A stretch of DNA of 56,402 nucleotides. Origin: Caballeronia arationis (GTDB lineage Bacteria; Pseudomonadota; Gammaproteobacteria; Burkholderiales; Burkholderiaceae). The notes under the pieces were generated by a model. It ran no database searches. It had not been told where the DNA came from and worked only from the letters and a program-made list of their open reading frames with translations. Numbering within the stretch: position 1 is the stretch's first letter; every line of letters starts with the position of its first letter. Below are positions 7,680 to 16,846 of this stretch, piece by piece. The stretch spans positions 1-56,402 of the forward strand of contig NZ_FCOG02000040.1 of assembly GCF_001544975.2 (NCBI RefSeq), read 5' to 3'. Made by a program: the position numbers and the translations under genes.

Positions 7680-9416
7680 GTGCTTTCATTCCTGCTCAAA
7701 CTGCGCACCCGCGCGCAAAAGCTCTTCCGGCTCTCCGATGACCACACGATGCTCGTGTGGGCGGTGATCGTCGGCGTCGCCGGGGCGTTCGCGACCGCGG
7801 CGTTTCGCGAAGGCATCGACGAATTGCAGCGGGCGTTCGGCAGCGAAGCCGGCAATTTCGTCGAGATGGCGAAGCGCCTGCCGTGGCCCGTGCGCGTCGC
7901 CCTGCCGACGGCGGGCGGACTGGTCGCGGGCGTGTGTCTCCTGATCGCGCGGCGCCGCGCGACGAAGCAGGCCCACGCCGACTACATGGAAGCCGTCACC
8001 ATCGGTGACGGCGCCGTGCCCGTGTGGCAGAGCTTCTGGCGCAGTCTGTCGTCGCTATTCACGATTGCGAGCGGCGGCTCGATCGGGCGCGAAGGATCGA
8101 TGGTGCAGCTCGCGGCGCTCTCGGCTTCGCTGATCGGCCGCTGGGTGCACTTCGATCCGCCGCGCCTGCGCCTCCTCGTCGCGTGTGGCGCCGCCGCCGG
8201 CATCACCTCGGCGTACAACGCGCCGATCGCGGGCGCGTTCTTCGTCACCGAAATCGTGCTCGGCTCGATAGCGATGGAGAGCTTCGGGCCGATCGTGGTC
8301 GCGTCGGTCGTCGCCAACATCACGATGCGCGAGTTCGCCGGCTACCGCCCGCCTTACGAGATGCCCGTCTTCCCGACCATCACGGGCGTCGAAGTGCTGC
8401 TCTTCGTCGTGCTCGGGCTGCTGTGCGGCGCGCTCGCGCCGCATTTCCTGCGGCTCCTCGCCGCCTCGAAGAAGCGCTTCACGCTTCTGCCGCTGCCCTT
8501 GCCGCTCAGGCTCGGGCTGGGCGGTCTGATCGTCGGCGTGATTTCGATCTGGTGGCCGGAAGTCTGGGGCAACGGCTACGAAGTCGTGAACTCGCTGCTG
8601 CACACGCCCTGGACCTGGACCGCCCTTCTCACCGTGCTCGTCTTCAAGATCATCGCGACCGCCGCAACGACCGGCTCGGGCGCGGTCGGCGGTGTCTTCA
8701 CGCCGACGCTCTTCGTGGGCGCCGTGCTCGGGTGTCTCTTCGGCATCGCCGCGCACACGATCTGGCCGCACTCGACCTCCGAACCCTTCGCCTACGCGAT
8801 GGTCGGCATGGGCGCGTTCCTCGCCGCCGCGACGCACGCGCCGCTGATGGCGATCCTGATGATCTTCGAGATGACGCTGTCGTACCAGGTCGTGCTGCCG
8901 CTGATGCTGTCGTGCGTAGTTGCGTATTTCATCGCGCGCACGTCCGAGCAGACGTCGATGTACGAAGTCACGCTGCGCCGCACGCGCGAAGAGAAGGAGC
9001 GCACGCGGCTCGCCGCCACGCAGATGCGCGAACTGGTGAAGCCCGCCGATACCGTCGTTCCGCTCTCGGCGAACGTGAAGGACATGACGCGCGTGTTCCT
9101 CGAATATCCTGTGAAGTATCTGTATGTCGTCGATGAGGGCGAGCACTTCCAGGGCGTGGTCGCGCTGAAGGACATCACCTCCGACCTGCTCGACGAACGC
9201 GACACGGAGACTAAGACCGCCCGCGACTATCTTCAGCCGCACTTCGACGTGCTCACGCCCGACATGTCGCTCGGCGAGGCGCTGCAGCACTTCCTCGCGT
9301 TCCAGGGCGAGCGGCTGCCGGTGATCGAGCGGCGTGCGGAGCCGCTTCTGCTCGGCGTCGTGTACAAGACATCGCTACTCGACGCATACTTCCGTTTGAA
9401 CCCGACGACGCGCTGA
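7680..9416 (+). CDS. CLC-family chloride channel/transporter with C-terminal CBS domains (ClcB-like)
   Basis: The 578-aa integral membrane protein has the CLC signatures GGSIGREGS (residues 132-140, with the gating glutamate Glu138) and GAVGGVFTPTLFVGAVLG. About residues 450-570 form a cytoplasmic pair of CBS repeats. Retention of the gating glutamate is compatible with Cl-/H+ exchange rather than a pure channel, but this cannot be settled by eye. The start is the GTG at 7680. It is preceded by CCCGTTCAC with no clear Shine-Dalgarno, so the start may lie elsewhere. No operon partner is evident. Confidence 0.88.
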   Translation: MLSFLLKLRTRAQKLFRLSDDHTMLVWAVIVGVAGAFATAAFREGIDELQRAFGSEAGNFVEMAKRLPWPVRVALPTAGGLVAGVCLLIARRRATKQAHADYMEAVTIGDGAVPVWQSFWRSLSSLFTIASGGSIGREGSMVQLAALSASLIGRWVHFDPPRLRLLVACGAAAGITSAYNAPIAGAFFVTEIVLGSIAMESFGPIVVASVVANITMREFAGYRPPYEMPVFPTITGVEVLLFVVLGLLCGALAPHFLRLLAASKKRFTLLPLPLPLRLGLGGLIVGVISIWWPEVWGNGYEVVNSLLHTPWTWTALLTVLVFKIIATAATTGSGAVGGVFTPTLFVGAVLGCLFGIAAHTIWPHSTSEPFAYAMVGMGAFLAAATHAPLMAILMIFEMTLSYQVVLPLMLSCVVAYFIARTSEQTSMYEVTLRRTREEKERTRLAATQMRELVKPADTVVPLSANVKDMTRVFLEYPVKYLYVVDEGEHFQGVVALKDITSDLLDERDTETKTARDYLQPHFDVLTPDMSLGEALQHFLAFQGERLPVIERRAEPLLLGVVYKTSLLDAYFRLNPTTR

Positions 9417-9600
9417 ACTTGCGCTAGTGTGCAAATTTGCAGTGCGCGGGTGCCTGGCGGCACTGCCGCATGCTGCCGGGCATCGGTGCGGCCGCACTTC
9501 AGAACTCACTCGAAGTGTGTTCGCCGCGCTCCCGTTCGAGCGCGTTCGCGCGTTGTAAGCAGTTAGTGTTTTCGCGCGACGCGAAGCGGCACGGATGCGA
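9417..9600. other. Non-coding interval
   Basis: Between the CLC gene and the sigma-54-like site I see only short GC-rich inverted repeats and no convincing reading frame or terminator with a U-tract. Confidence 0.5.
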
Positions 9601-9617
9601 TTGGCATGGGCTTTGCT
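9601..9617 (+). promoter_or_regulatory. Candidate sigma-54 (RpoN) promoter
   Basis: TTGGCATGGGCTTTGCT matches the -24/-12 consensus (TGGCACG-N4-TTGCW) at every position but one, with GG (9603-9604) and GC (9615-9616) exactly 12 bases apart. The predicted start of transcription is about 30 bases before the ATG at 9657. I see no bound enhancer site or sigma-54 activator gene nearby. Confidence 0.55.
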
Positions 9618-9656
9618 CGTTGCTTTCTCGCTGCTTACGTCAGGAGGGGTTGAGCG

Positions 9657-9920
9657 ATGAAAACCTCAACGATGTTGTCGATGGCTCTGGTTTCCGTGTC
9701 GTGCTATGCGGCGCCGCTTCACACGAGCGACACCGATGCCGCGATCGCGACCACTGCAATGCGCGCCGCAATGCGCGCGAACGCGGCGCCCGTGTCGGCG
9801 CCCGCGCCGGAGGTCACGGCGCAGGATCTCGACCATGCGCGCTGGCGTCACGTGAAAATCCCGAAGTCGCGCGCGCCGAGCCGCGGCATGGCGAGCCAGC
9901 CCGTGCAGGTGCAGACCTGA
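9657..9920 (+). CDS. Small exported protein of unknown function
   Basis: 87-aa product with an N-terminal hydrophobic segment ending in Ala residues (about residues 1-19, a plausible signal peptide with cleavage near CYA-AP). An Ala-rich middle and a basic, Pro/Arg-containing tail follow. A strong Shine-Dalgarno (CAGGAGGGG, 9641-9649) precedes the ATG. I do not recognise the family. The upstream sigma-54-like site suggests conditional expression (nitrogen, stress or envelope signals). It ends 25 bp before the next small gene, so the two may be cotranscribed. Confidence 0.65.
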   Translation: MKTSTMLSMALVSVSCYAAPLHTSDTDAAIATTAMRAAMRANAAPVSAPAPEVTAQDLDHARWRHVKIPKSRAPSRGMASQPVQVQT

Positions 9921-9945
9921 AGCGCTTCCTTTATCCACCGGAACG

Positions 9946-10191
9946 ATGCGAATGACCGACACGCCCAAACACGCCTTGAACGACGAGCCGATCGACGATG
10001 AAATCGCGCAGGTGCTGCGCGCCATGCAGTTTCCGGCAAACAAGGACGCGATCGTCGATGCCGCGCGCGAAGCGGGCGTAAGCAACGACGTCATTACGGT
10101 TTTCGACGCGCTCCCCGAGCAGGATTACGCCGACGCGGATGCGGTCGAGCAACTTCTCGGCGGCAACGGCGGGCCGGGTCTGTCGATCTAG
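9946..10191 (+). CDS. DUF2795-like small protein
   Basis: 81-aa acidic protein. The core IDDEIAQVLRAMQFPANKDAIVDAAREAGVSNDVITVFDALPEQDYADADAV resembles DUF2795, a small helical family whose members share a 'Leu-Pro-x-x-x-Tyr' element before the last helix; function unknown. Starts at 9946 and 9952 are both possible, and the GGAA at 9941-9944 fits the second better. It is convergent with the TetR gene, whose stop is 8 bp away. Confidence 0.7.
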   Translation: MRMTDTPKHALNDEPIDDEIAQVLRAMQFPANKDAIVDAAREAGVSNDVITVFDALPEQDYADADAVEQLLGGNGGPGLSI

Positions 10192-10199
10192 AGCCCGGC

Positions 10200-10817
10200 T
10201 CAGTTCGCGCCGAATACCACGCGGCTGAAGAAGCCTGCAAGCACGGCCTCGGCGAAATCCCCGGGCACCGATTGCGGGTCCGACGAATAGAAGAACTGCA
10301 CGCCATCGCATAGCGCGATCAGGCCGAGCGAAAGCTGCTCGGCCGGCATTGGCAACGGCGTGCCGACGCGCTCCGAAAATGCGCTGATGTAATCGGTCGT
10401 GGTCTGGCGCAACTCCCGCATGAACGCATTGAACTGCTCGCGAAAAGCCGCGTCGCGGCTCGCATGCAGCTTCGCCTCGACCCACAGCAAAAAGCATTTG
10501 TTCTCGCGATAAATCTCGCTGTAGTACTCCAGCACGCGCGCTTCCATGTCCGCGCGCGACGCCTCCCCGTCTTCGAAAATCGAGCGCATGCGGCCCATCG
10601 TGGCGTCGTGATCGCGCCTGAGCAGTTCGAGCAGCAGCTCCGACTTGCTGCCGAAATTCGAATAGAACGCGCCGCGCGAGTAGCCCGCAGCGGCCGCGAT
10701 GTCTTCGACGCTCGTCACGCCGAATCCCTTGTTCATGAATGCCGTGAGCGCCGCATCGAGTAGACGCTGGCGCGTCTGGTCGCGGCTTTGCTCACGTGTG
10801 AGGCGGGTGGGTTTCAT
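10200..10817 (-). CDS. TetR/AcrR-family repressor of the adjacent efflux operon
   Basis: 205-aa TetR-type regulator. The N-terminal helix-turn-helix covers about residues 13-60 (RQRLLDAALTAFMNKGFGVTSVEDIAAAAGYSRGAFYSNFGSKSELL), and an all-helical ligand domain of the AcrR_C type follows. It is divergent from an RND efflux operon, and the gap holds a clear palindrome (10872-10895). Local repression of the pump, released by a pump substrate, is the expected circuit. The ligand is unknown. Confidence 0.85.
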   Translation of the reverse strand: MKPTRLTREQSRDQTRQRLLDAALTAFMNKGFGVTSVEDIAAAAGYSRGAFYSNFGSKSELLLELLRRDHDATMGRMRSIFEDGEASRADMEARVLEYYSEIYRENKCFLLWVEAKLHASRDAAFREQFNAFMRELRQTTTDYISAFSERVGTPLPMPAEQLSLGLIALCDGVQFFYSSDPQSVPGDFAEAVLAGFFSRVVFGAN

Positions 10818-10871
10818 GCGTCGAGTTTAGCATCGAACCCCCTTTCAGAACGTTTTTGATACAGCTTTGCA

Positions 10872-10895
10872 TTCGAATACATACCTGTATTAGAA
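10872..10895. promoter_or_regulatory. Candidate TetR operator between the regulator and the efflux operon
   Basis: AATACA (10876-10881) and TGTATT (10886-10891) are perfect inverted complements around TACC. The symmetry extends to TTC (10872-10874) and GAA (10893-10895) with one intervening base on each side. An AT-rich dyad in the only divergent gap between a TetR gene and its neighbour is the expected operator form. It lies 165 bp before the likely GTG start of the membrane-fusion gene. The rest of the gap to 11060 shows no gene. Confidence 0.65.
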
Positions 10896-11060
10896 TTCAT
10901 CGTGCATTGCCCGGTGTATCGCCGGAAAGCCCGTCGTCAATGGCGTTCCGGCCTCTTGCCGAGCTTCTCATGCGTCCCCCCGTGTCTCGAAATGCTGCCG
11001 CCGCGCCGTACGCGCCGAGTTTTCGAGCTCCCGATCCCGCCTTCGGCGTCGAGGTCTTCT

Positions 11061-12197
11061 GTGATTTCTTCTCGCTGCGTGTTTCAGTCGAACCGCATCC
11101 GCGCGCTGGCCAGCGCCGCATTCATCGCCACGCTCGCCGCGCTCGCCGCATGCGGCAAGAAGGAAGCACCGGCGCCCGCGCCGAGGCCGGTCGTCGCCGT
11201 GGCCGCCGAGGCCGACGGACAGCCGCCGCGCGCCACCCTTCCCGGCCAGATCGAGTCGCGCTATTCGACGCCGCTCTCGTTTCGCGTCGGCGGGAAGATC
11301 ACCGAGCGGCGCGTACGGCTCGGCGATAGTGTTGCGGCCGGCCAGATCGTCGCGAAGCTCGATCCGGCGGATGCGTCGAAGAATGCCGCCAGCGCCGCCG
11401 CGCAACTCGAAGCCGCCCAGCACCAGCTCGCCTACGCGAAACAGCAGCTCGATCGCGATCGCGCCCAATCCGCCGAGAACCTGATCGCGCCGGCACAACT
11501 GGAGCAGACGCAGAACGCCTATGCCACCGCGCTCGCGCAACGCAATCAGGCGCAGCAGCAGGCGGGGCTCGCGGCCGATCAGCTGAAGTACACGACGCTC
11601 ATCGCCGATCACGCGGGCGTCATCACGTCCGAGCAGGCCGACACGGGCCAGAACGTCACCGTCGGCCAGCCTGTCTACAACCTCGCGTGGAACGGCGACA
11701 TCGACGTGGTCTGCGACGTCCCGGAAAGCGCGCTTTCCGCGCTCGCGGTCGGGGCGCGCGCCACCGTCGCGCTCGGCGCGCTGCCGGGCAAGTCGTTCGC
11801 CGCGCGCGTACGCGAACTGTCGCCCGCCGCCGATCCGCAGAGCCGCACCTACCGCGCGAAGCTGACGGTCGAAGCGCCGACGCGCGACATGCGCCTCGGC
11901 ATGACCGCCGACGTCACGTTCGCGCAGGCCGTCGCGACGCAGCACGCCGGCGTGTTCACGCTACCTTCTACTGCCCTCTTCCACGACAACAAGGAGCCCG
12001 CCGTCTGGGTCGTGAAAAGCGATAACGCGCTCGAACTGCGCCGCGTCGAGGTCGCGCGCTACGGCGAGCGCACCGTCACCGTCACGCGCGGCCTGAACGC
12101 GGGCGAGCGCGTCGTGTGGCAAGGCGTGCACACGGTTTCCGCCGGCGAGAAAGTGCGCGTCGTCGCGCCGCTGCATCCCGAGGACTTCGCGTCATGA
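11061..12197 (+). CDS. RND efflux periplasmic adaptor (membrane fusion) lipoprotein
   Basis: HlyD/AcrA-type adaptor with the usual order: lipobox LAALAAC with Cys31, lipoyl half-motifs, a coiled-coil hairpin (QLEAAQHQLAYAKQQLDRDRAQ onward), beta-barrel and membrane-proximal domains. The open frame extends to 10902, but that upstream part is Arg/Pro-rich and not family-like. I choose GTG 11061 because GAGGT lies 5 bases upstream and it yields a normal lipoprotein signal of 30 residues, giving 378 aa. It overlaps the RND gene by ATGA. It links the inner-membrane pump to the outer-membrane channel. Confidence 0.85.
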   Translation: MISSRCVFQSNRIRALASAAFIATLAALAACGKKEAPAPAPRPVVAVAAEADGQPPRATLPGQIESRYSTPLSFRVGGKITERRVRLGDSVAAGQIVAKLDPADASKNAASAAAQLEAAQHQLAYAKQQLDRDRAQSAENLIAPAQLEQTQNAYATALAQRNQAQQQAGLAADQLKYTTLIADHAGVITSEQADTGQNVTVGQPVYNLAWNGDIDVVCDVPESALSALAVGARATVALGALPGKSFAARVRELSPAADPQSRTYRAKLTVEAPTRDMRLGMTADVTFAQAVATQHAGVFTLPSTALFHDNKEPAVWVVKSDNALELRRVEVARYGERTVTVTRGLNAGERVVWQGVHTVSAGEKVRVVAPLHPEDFAS

Positions 12198-15100
12198 GCA
12201 CGCAGGCTCCGGATCAAGACACGCCGCAGGTAAGCGCGCAGAACAACGACTACCGTCACGAGGAAGGCCGCTTCAACCTCTCGGCGTGGGCGCTGCGGCA
12301 TCGCGCGCTGGTCGTCTTCCTGATCGCGATGGCGACGATCTTCGGCATCATTTCCTACACGCGGCTCGCGCAGTCGGAGGACCCGCCGTTCACGTTTCGC
12401 GTGATGGTGATCCGCACGTTCTGGCCGGGCGCGACCGCGCGTCAGGTGCAGGAAGAAGTCACCGACCGCCTCGCGAGGAAGCTGCAGGAAACGCCGTCTA
12501 CCGATTTCCTGCGCAGCTACTCGCGCCCCGGCGAGTCACTGCTGTTCTTCACGATGAAGGACGGTGCGCCGCCGAGCGAAGTGCCCGAAGAGTGGTATCA
12601 GGTGCGCAAGAAGGTCGGCGACATCGCGGCGACACTGCCGCAAGGCGTGCAAGGCCCCTTCTTCAATGACGAATTCGGCGACGTCTACACCAACATCTAC
12701 ACGCTCGAAGGCGATGGCTTCTCGCCTGCGCAACTGCACGACTACGCCGATCAGTTGCGCGCGGTGCTGCTGCGCGTACCGGGTGTCGCGAAGGTCGACT
12801 ACTTCGGCGATCAGGACGAGCGCATCTACGTCGATATACCGAACACGCAGCTGACCCGCCTGAACATCTCGCCGCAGCAGATCGCCGAAGCGATCAACGG
12901 ACAGAACGCGGTCGCGCCGGCGGGTACGATGAATACGCCCGTCGACCGCATGTTCGTGCGTCCGACCGGCCAGTTCACTGACATTAAAGCGCTCGCCGAC
13001 ACGCTGATCCGCGTGAACGGCCGCTCGTTCCGTCTCGGCGACATAGCGACGATCAAGCGCGGCTACGTCGATCCGCCCGCGACGCAAATGCGCTCGGGCG
13101 GCCAGCCCGTGCTCGGCATCGGCATCACGATGCAGCCGGGACAAGACGTGGTGCGACTTGGCAAGGCGCTCGACGCGAAGACCGCCGACCTCCGCGCGCA
13201 CCTGCCCGCGGGGTTGAAACTCGCGGAAGTGTCGAGCATGCCGCACGCGGTATCGAATTCCGTCGACGACTTTCTGGAGGCGGTCGCCGAAGCGGTAGTG
13301 ATCGTGCTGGTGGTGAGCCTCGTGTCGCTCGGCGTGCGCACGGGCATGGTCGTCGTGATTTCGATTCCGGTCGTGCTCGCGGTCACCGCGCTGTTCATGT
13401 ATTTCTTCGATATCGGCCTGCACAAGATCTCGCTCGGCACGCTGATCCTCGCGCTCGGGCTGCTGGTCGACGACGCGATCATCGCCGTCGAGATGATGGC
13501 CGTGAAGCTCGAACAGGGCTGGAACCGCACGCGCGCCGCTGCCTACGCCTACACCAGCACGGCCTTTCCGATGCTGACCGGCACGCTCGTGACCGTCGCC
13601 GGCTTCCTGCCGATCGCGCTCGCGAAGTCGAGCACCGGCGAATACACGCGCTCGATCTTCGAAGTCTCGGCGATTGCGCTGATCGCGTCGTGGCTCGCCG
13701 CCGTCGTGCTGATTCCGCTGCTCGGCTACAAGCTCTTGCCCGAGAGGAAGCGCGAAGCGCACGAGGCGCACCTGCCCGATGATCACGAGCACGACATCTA
13801 CGACACACGGTTCTATGGGCGTCTGCGCGGCTGGGTGACGTTGTGCATCGAGCGGCGCTTCGTCGTGTTGATCGTCACCGTCGGGCTGTTCGTGATCGCG
13901 CTCGGTGGCTTCGGCCTCGTGCCGCAGCAGTTCTTCCCGAGTTCGAACCGGCCGGAACTGCTCGTCGATGTGCGCCTGCAGGAAGGCGCGTCGTTCGACG
14001 CCACGCTGCGCGAAGCGAAGCAGCTCGAAAAGGCGCTTGAAGGACGGCCGGAAATCGATCATGTGGTGAGCTTCGTCGGCACGGGCGCGCCGCGCTTTTA
14101 TCTGCCGCTCGACCAGCAGCTGCCGCAGCCGAACTTCGCACAGTTCGTCATCACGGCGAAGACGGTCGAAGCACGCGAACAGCTGTCGCAATGGCTCGAA
14201 CCGACGCTGCGCGAAAAATTCCCCGCGATCCGCACGCGGCTGTCGCGGCTCGAAAACGGGCCACCGGTCGGCTATCCGGTGCAGTTGCGCGTCTCCGGCG
14301 ACGACATCGCGACCGTACGCAAGATCGCCGAGCAAGTGGCCGCCGACATGCGCGCCGACGCGCGCACGACCAACGTGCAGTTCGACTGGGACGAGCCGTC
14401 CGAGCGCTCGGTGCGCTTCGAAGTCGACCAGAAGAAGGCGCGCGAACTCGGCGTCTCCTCGCAGGACGTGTCGAGCTTCCTGGCGATGTCGCTCTCCGGC
14501 TACACGGTCACGCAGTATCGCGAGCGCGACAAGCTGATCGGTGTCGACCTGCGCGCGCCGCTCACCGAACGCGTCGATCCGTCGCGGCTCGCGACGCTCG
14601 CGATGCCGACGCCGAACGGCCCGGTGCCGCTCGGCACGCTCGGGCACGTCGTCAACGACCTGGAGTACGGCGTGATCTGGGAACGCGACCGGCAGCCGAC
14701 CATCACCGTGCAGTCGGACGTGAAGGCGGGCGCGCAGGGCATCGACGTGACCAACGCGATCGACAAGAAGCTCGACAGCACCTTGCGCCCGACGCTGCCG
14801 GTGGGCTACCGGATCGAAGTCGGCGGGCCGGTCGAGGAAAACGCGAAGGGACAGACATCGATCAACGCGCAGATGCCGATCATGCTGATCGTCGTGCTGA
14901 CGCTCCTGATGATCCAGCTGCAAAGCTTCGCGCGCGTGATGATGGTCGTGCTCACGGCGCCGCTCGGGCTGATCGGCGTGGTCGCGGCGCTGCTTGCCTT
15001 CGGCAAGCCGTTCGGCTTCGTCGCGATGCTCGGCGTGATCGCGATGTCCGGCATCATCATGCGCAACTCGGTGATCCTGATGGACCAGATCGAGCAGGAC

Positions 15101-15379
15101 ATCGCCGCCGGACACGAGCGGTTCGACGCGATCGTCGGCGCGACCGTGCGGCGATTCCGCCCGATCACGCTGACCGCCGCGGCCGCCGTGCTCGCGCTCA
15201 TTCCGCTTCTGCGCAGCGACTTCTTCGGTCCGATGGCGACCGCGCTGATGGGCGGCATCACGAGCGCGACCGTGCTCACGCTGTTCTATCTGCCGGCGCT
15301 TTATGCGGCGTCGTTTCGCGTGAAGAACGACGAACGCGCAAAACCCGGCGAGGATGCGCCGGAGGGAGTCGAGCCATGA
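12194..15379 (+). CDS. RND efflux inner-membrane transporter
   Basis: 1061-aa HAE1/AcrB-superfamily pump with 12 predicted helices and two large periplasmic loops. The fourth helix contains the proton-relay pair in LVDDAIIAVE (about residue 425). Its ATG overlaps the adaptor stop (ATGA), and its own stop overlaps the outer-membrane gene start in the same way, so translation is coupled. Features such as the SRPGESLLFFTMKD and PPVGYPVQLRV segments resemble the multidrug/solvent branch rather than the heavy-metal (CzcA) branch. The substrate is undetermined. Confidence 0.9.
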   Translation: MSTQAPDQDTPQVSAQNNDYRHEEGRFNLSAWALRHRALVVFLIAMATIFGIISYTRLAQSEDPPFTFRVMVIRTFWPGATARQVQEEVTDRLARKLQETPSTDFLRSYSRPGESLLFFTMKDGAPPSEVPEEWYQVRKKVGDIAATLPQGVQGPFFNDEFGDVYTNIYTLEGDGFSPAQLHDYADQLRAVLLRVPGVAKVDYFGDQDERIYVDIPNTQLTRLNISPQQIAEAINGQNAVAPAGTMNTPVDRMFVRPTGQFTDIKALADTLIRVNGRSFRLGDIATIKRGYVDPPATQMRSGGQPVLGIGITMQPGQDVVRLGKALDAKTADLRAHLPAGLKLAEVSSMPHAVSNSVDDFLEAVAEAVVIVLVVSLVSLGVRTGMVVVISIPVVLAVTALFMYFFDIGLHKISLGTLILALGLLVDDAIIAVEMMAVKLEQGWNRTRAAAYAYTSTAFPMLTGTLVTVAGFLPIALAKSSTGEYTRSIFEVSAIALIASWLAAVVLIPLLGYKLLPERKREAHEAHLPDDHEHDIYDTRFYGRLRGWVTLCIERRFVVLIVTVGLFVIALGGFGLVPQQFFPSSNRPELLVDVRLQEGASFDATLREAKQLEKALEGRPEIDHVVSFVGTGAPRFYLPLDQQLPQPNFAQFVITAKTVEAREQLSQWLEPTLREKFPAIRTRLSRLENGPPVGYPVQLRVSGDDIATVRKIAEQVAADMRADARTTNVQFDWDEPSERSVRFEVDQKKARELGVSSQDVSSFLAMSLSGYTVTQYRERDKLIGVDLRAPLTERVDPSRLATLAMPTPNGPVPLGTLGHVVNDLEYGVIWERDRQPTITVQSDVKAGAQGIDVTNAIDKKLDSTLRPTLPVGYRIEVGGPVEENAKGQTSINAQMPIMLIVVLTLLMIQLQSFARVMMVVLTAPLGLIGVVAALLAFGKPFGFVAMLGVIAMSGIIMRNSVILMDQIEQDIAAGHERFDAIVGATVRRFRPITLTAAAAVLALIPLLRSDFFGPMATALMGGITSATVLTLFYLPALYAASFRVKNDERAKPGEDAPEGVEP

Positions 15380-16827
15380 TGAAGGTCTGGAAAGCGACGA
15401 CGGCGTCATTGGCCTGCGCCCTCGCCGCCTGTTCGTTCGGGCCGAGCGGCAAGCCGCCCGCGATGCCGCAGCCCGAACACTACGGCGCGCTCGCCCAGCC
15501 GGCGCAGACCGTCGAAGCGCAAGGCGCATCGCAACGCTTTGACGTCGGTGCGAAACCGGTGCCCGAATGGTGGAAGCTGTATCGTTCGGACGCGCTGAAC
15601 GCGCTCGTCGACGAAGGCTTGCGCAACAGCCCGAATCTCGCCGCCGCCGACAAGAGTCTCGCGGCCGCGCGCGAGCAACTGAAGGCGCAGGTCGGCTCGT
15701 CACTGTTGCCATCGATCGATGCCGGCGGACAGGCCTCACGCCAGCGCGGCCTCGGCGTGCCGGAATTCGGTCCGCCGACCGCGGTCTATAACCTCTTCGT
15801 CGGCCAGATCCAGGCGCAATACACGTTCGATCTGTTCGGCGCGGCGCGCTACGAGAACGCGTCGCTCGCCGCGCAGGTCGACCAGCAGTCGTTCCAGCTC
15901 GATGCCGCGCGCCGCGCGGTCGCCGCCAACATCGTGACCGGCGCGATCGGCGCGGCCGCGCTGCATGCTCAGATCGACACGACCGAGCGCCTCGTCGCGC
16001 TCGCAAGCGACGACGCGCGCGATGCAGAACGCCGCTATGCGCTCGGCTCGGCGTCGCGCTCGGAGGCGCTCAATGCCGAGGAAAGCGCGGCATCGCTCGC
16101 GGCGTCGCTGCCGGGTCTGCGCGCGCAGTGGCTCGCGACGCGCCACGCGCTCGCCGTCCTGCTCGGACGCACGCCGGACCAGGCGCCCGACGATCTCGAT
16201 TTCGCGAGCCTCGCCGTGCCGGACAGCGTGCCGGTGGTCGTTCCGTCGGAACTGCTCGCGACGCGCCCCGACATCCAGGCCGCCGATGCCGCTGTCAAAG
16301 CCGCAGCCGCGCAAGTCGGCGCAGCGACGGCGCAGTTGTTTCCGAGCCTGTCGCTGTCGGCATCGATGGGCAAAGGCGGCTTTAGCTGGCCGACGGCGCT
16401 GTCGGGCGCGGGCGCGTTGTGGAGCATTGGCGCGTCGCTCTCGCAGCCGATTTTTCACGGCGGCGCATTGCTCGCACAACGGCGCGCAGCGCTCGATACC
16501 TATGACGCCGCCGTCGAACAGTACAAGCAGACGGTGCTCGCCGCGTTCCAGAACGTCGCGAATACGCTGGCGTCGCTGGAACAGGACACGGCGGCTCTCT
16601 CGTCGAGCGATGCGGCGAGTCGCGCGTCGCGAGGCTCTTCCGACGACACCGCCGGGCGCGTGCGGCTCGGCGCCCTGCCGCCGCGTGCTGCGCGCGCAAG
16701 CGAACAGCAATACCGCAACGCGCAGCTCAACACGATCCGCTTTGCGAGCGCGCGGCTTACCGATACCGCATCGCTCTTTCAGGCGATGGGGTCGCCCGCG
16801 GGCATTGTGCAAGCGGCATCGCGATGA
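15376..16827 (+). CDS. RND efflux outer-membrane lipoprotein (NodT/OprM family)
   Basis: 483-aa TolC-like outer-membrane factor with a lipobox LAAC (Cys19). It has two tandem OEP repeats, including ATRPDIQAADAAVKAAAAQVGAATAQLFPSLSLSAS in the second half and the family C-terminus SEQQYRNAQLNTIRFASARLTDTASLFQAMG. ATGA overlap with the pump gene makes it the third cistron of the efflux operon. The segment near residues 420-440 is Arg/Ser-rich, but the frame stays open and family-like on both sides, so I see no frameshift. Confidence 0.88.
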   Translation: MMKVWKATTASLACALAACSFGPSGKPPAMPQPEHYGALAQPAQTVEAQGASQRFDVGAKPVPEWWKLYRSDALNALVDEGLRNSPNLAAADKSLAAAREQLKAQVGSSLLPSIDAGGQASRQRGLGVPEFGPPTAVYNLFVGQIQAQYTFDLFGAARYENASLAAQVDQQSFQLDAARRAVAANIVTGAIGAAALHAQIDTTERLVALASDDARDAERRYALGSASRSEALNAEESAASLAASLPGLRAQWLATRHALAVLLGRTPDQAPDDLDFASLAVPDSVPVVVPSELLATRPDIQAADAAVKAAAAQVGAATAQLFPSLSLSASMGKGGFSWPTALSGAGALWSIGASLSQPIFHGGALLAQRRAALDTYDAAVEQYKQTVLAAFQNVANTLASLEQDTAALSSSDAASRASRGSSDDTAGRVRLGALPPRAARASEQQYRNAQLNTIRFASARLTDTASLFQAMGSPAGIVQAASR

Positions 16828-16846
16828 ACTGACCTGGCGGGGAAAG

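Noticed and set aside
12536..16006. Very long Arg/His-rich open frame opposite the efflux genes
   Set aside because: High-GC shadow of real genes: composition is dominated by Arg, Ala and His and it has no family motifs, while the opposite strand encodes clear RND proteins.
16600..16720. Possible compensating frameshift in the outer-membrane efflux gene
   Set aside because: The Arg/Ser-rich stretch remains in one frame and ends in the expected family motif, so divergence is simpler than frameshifts.
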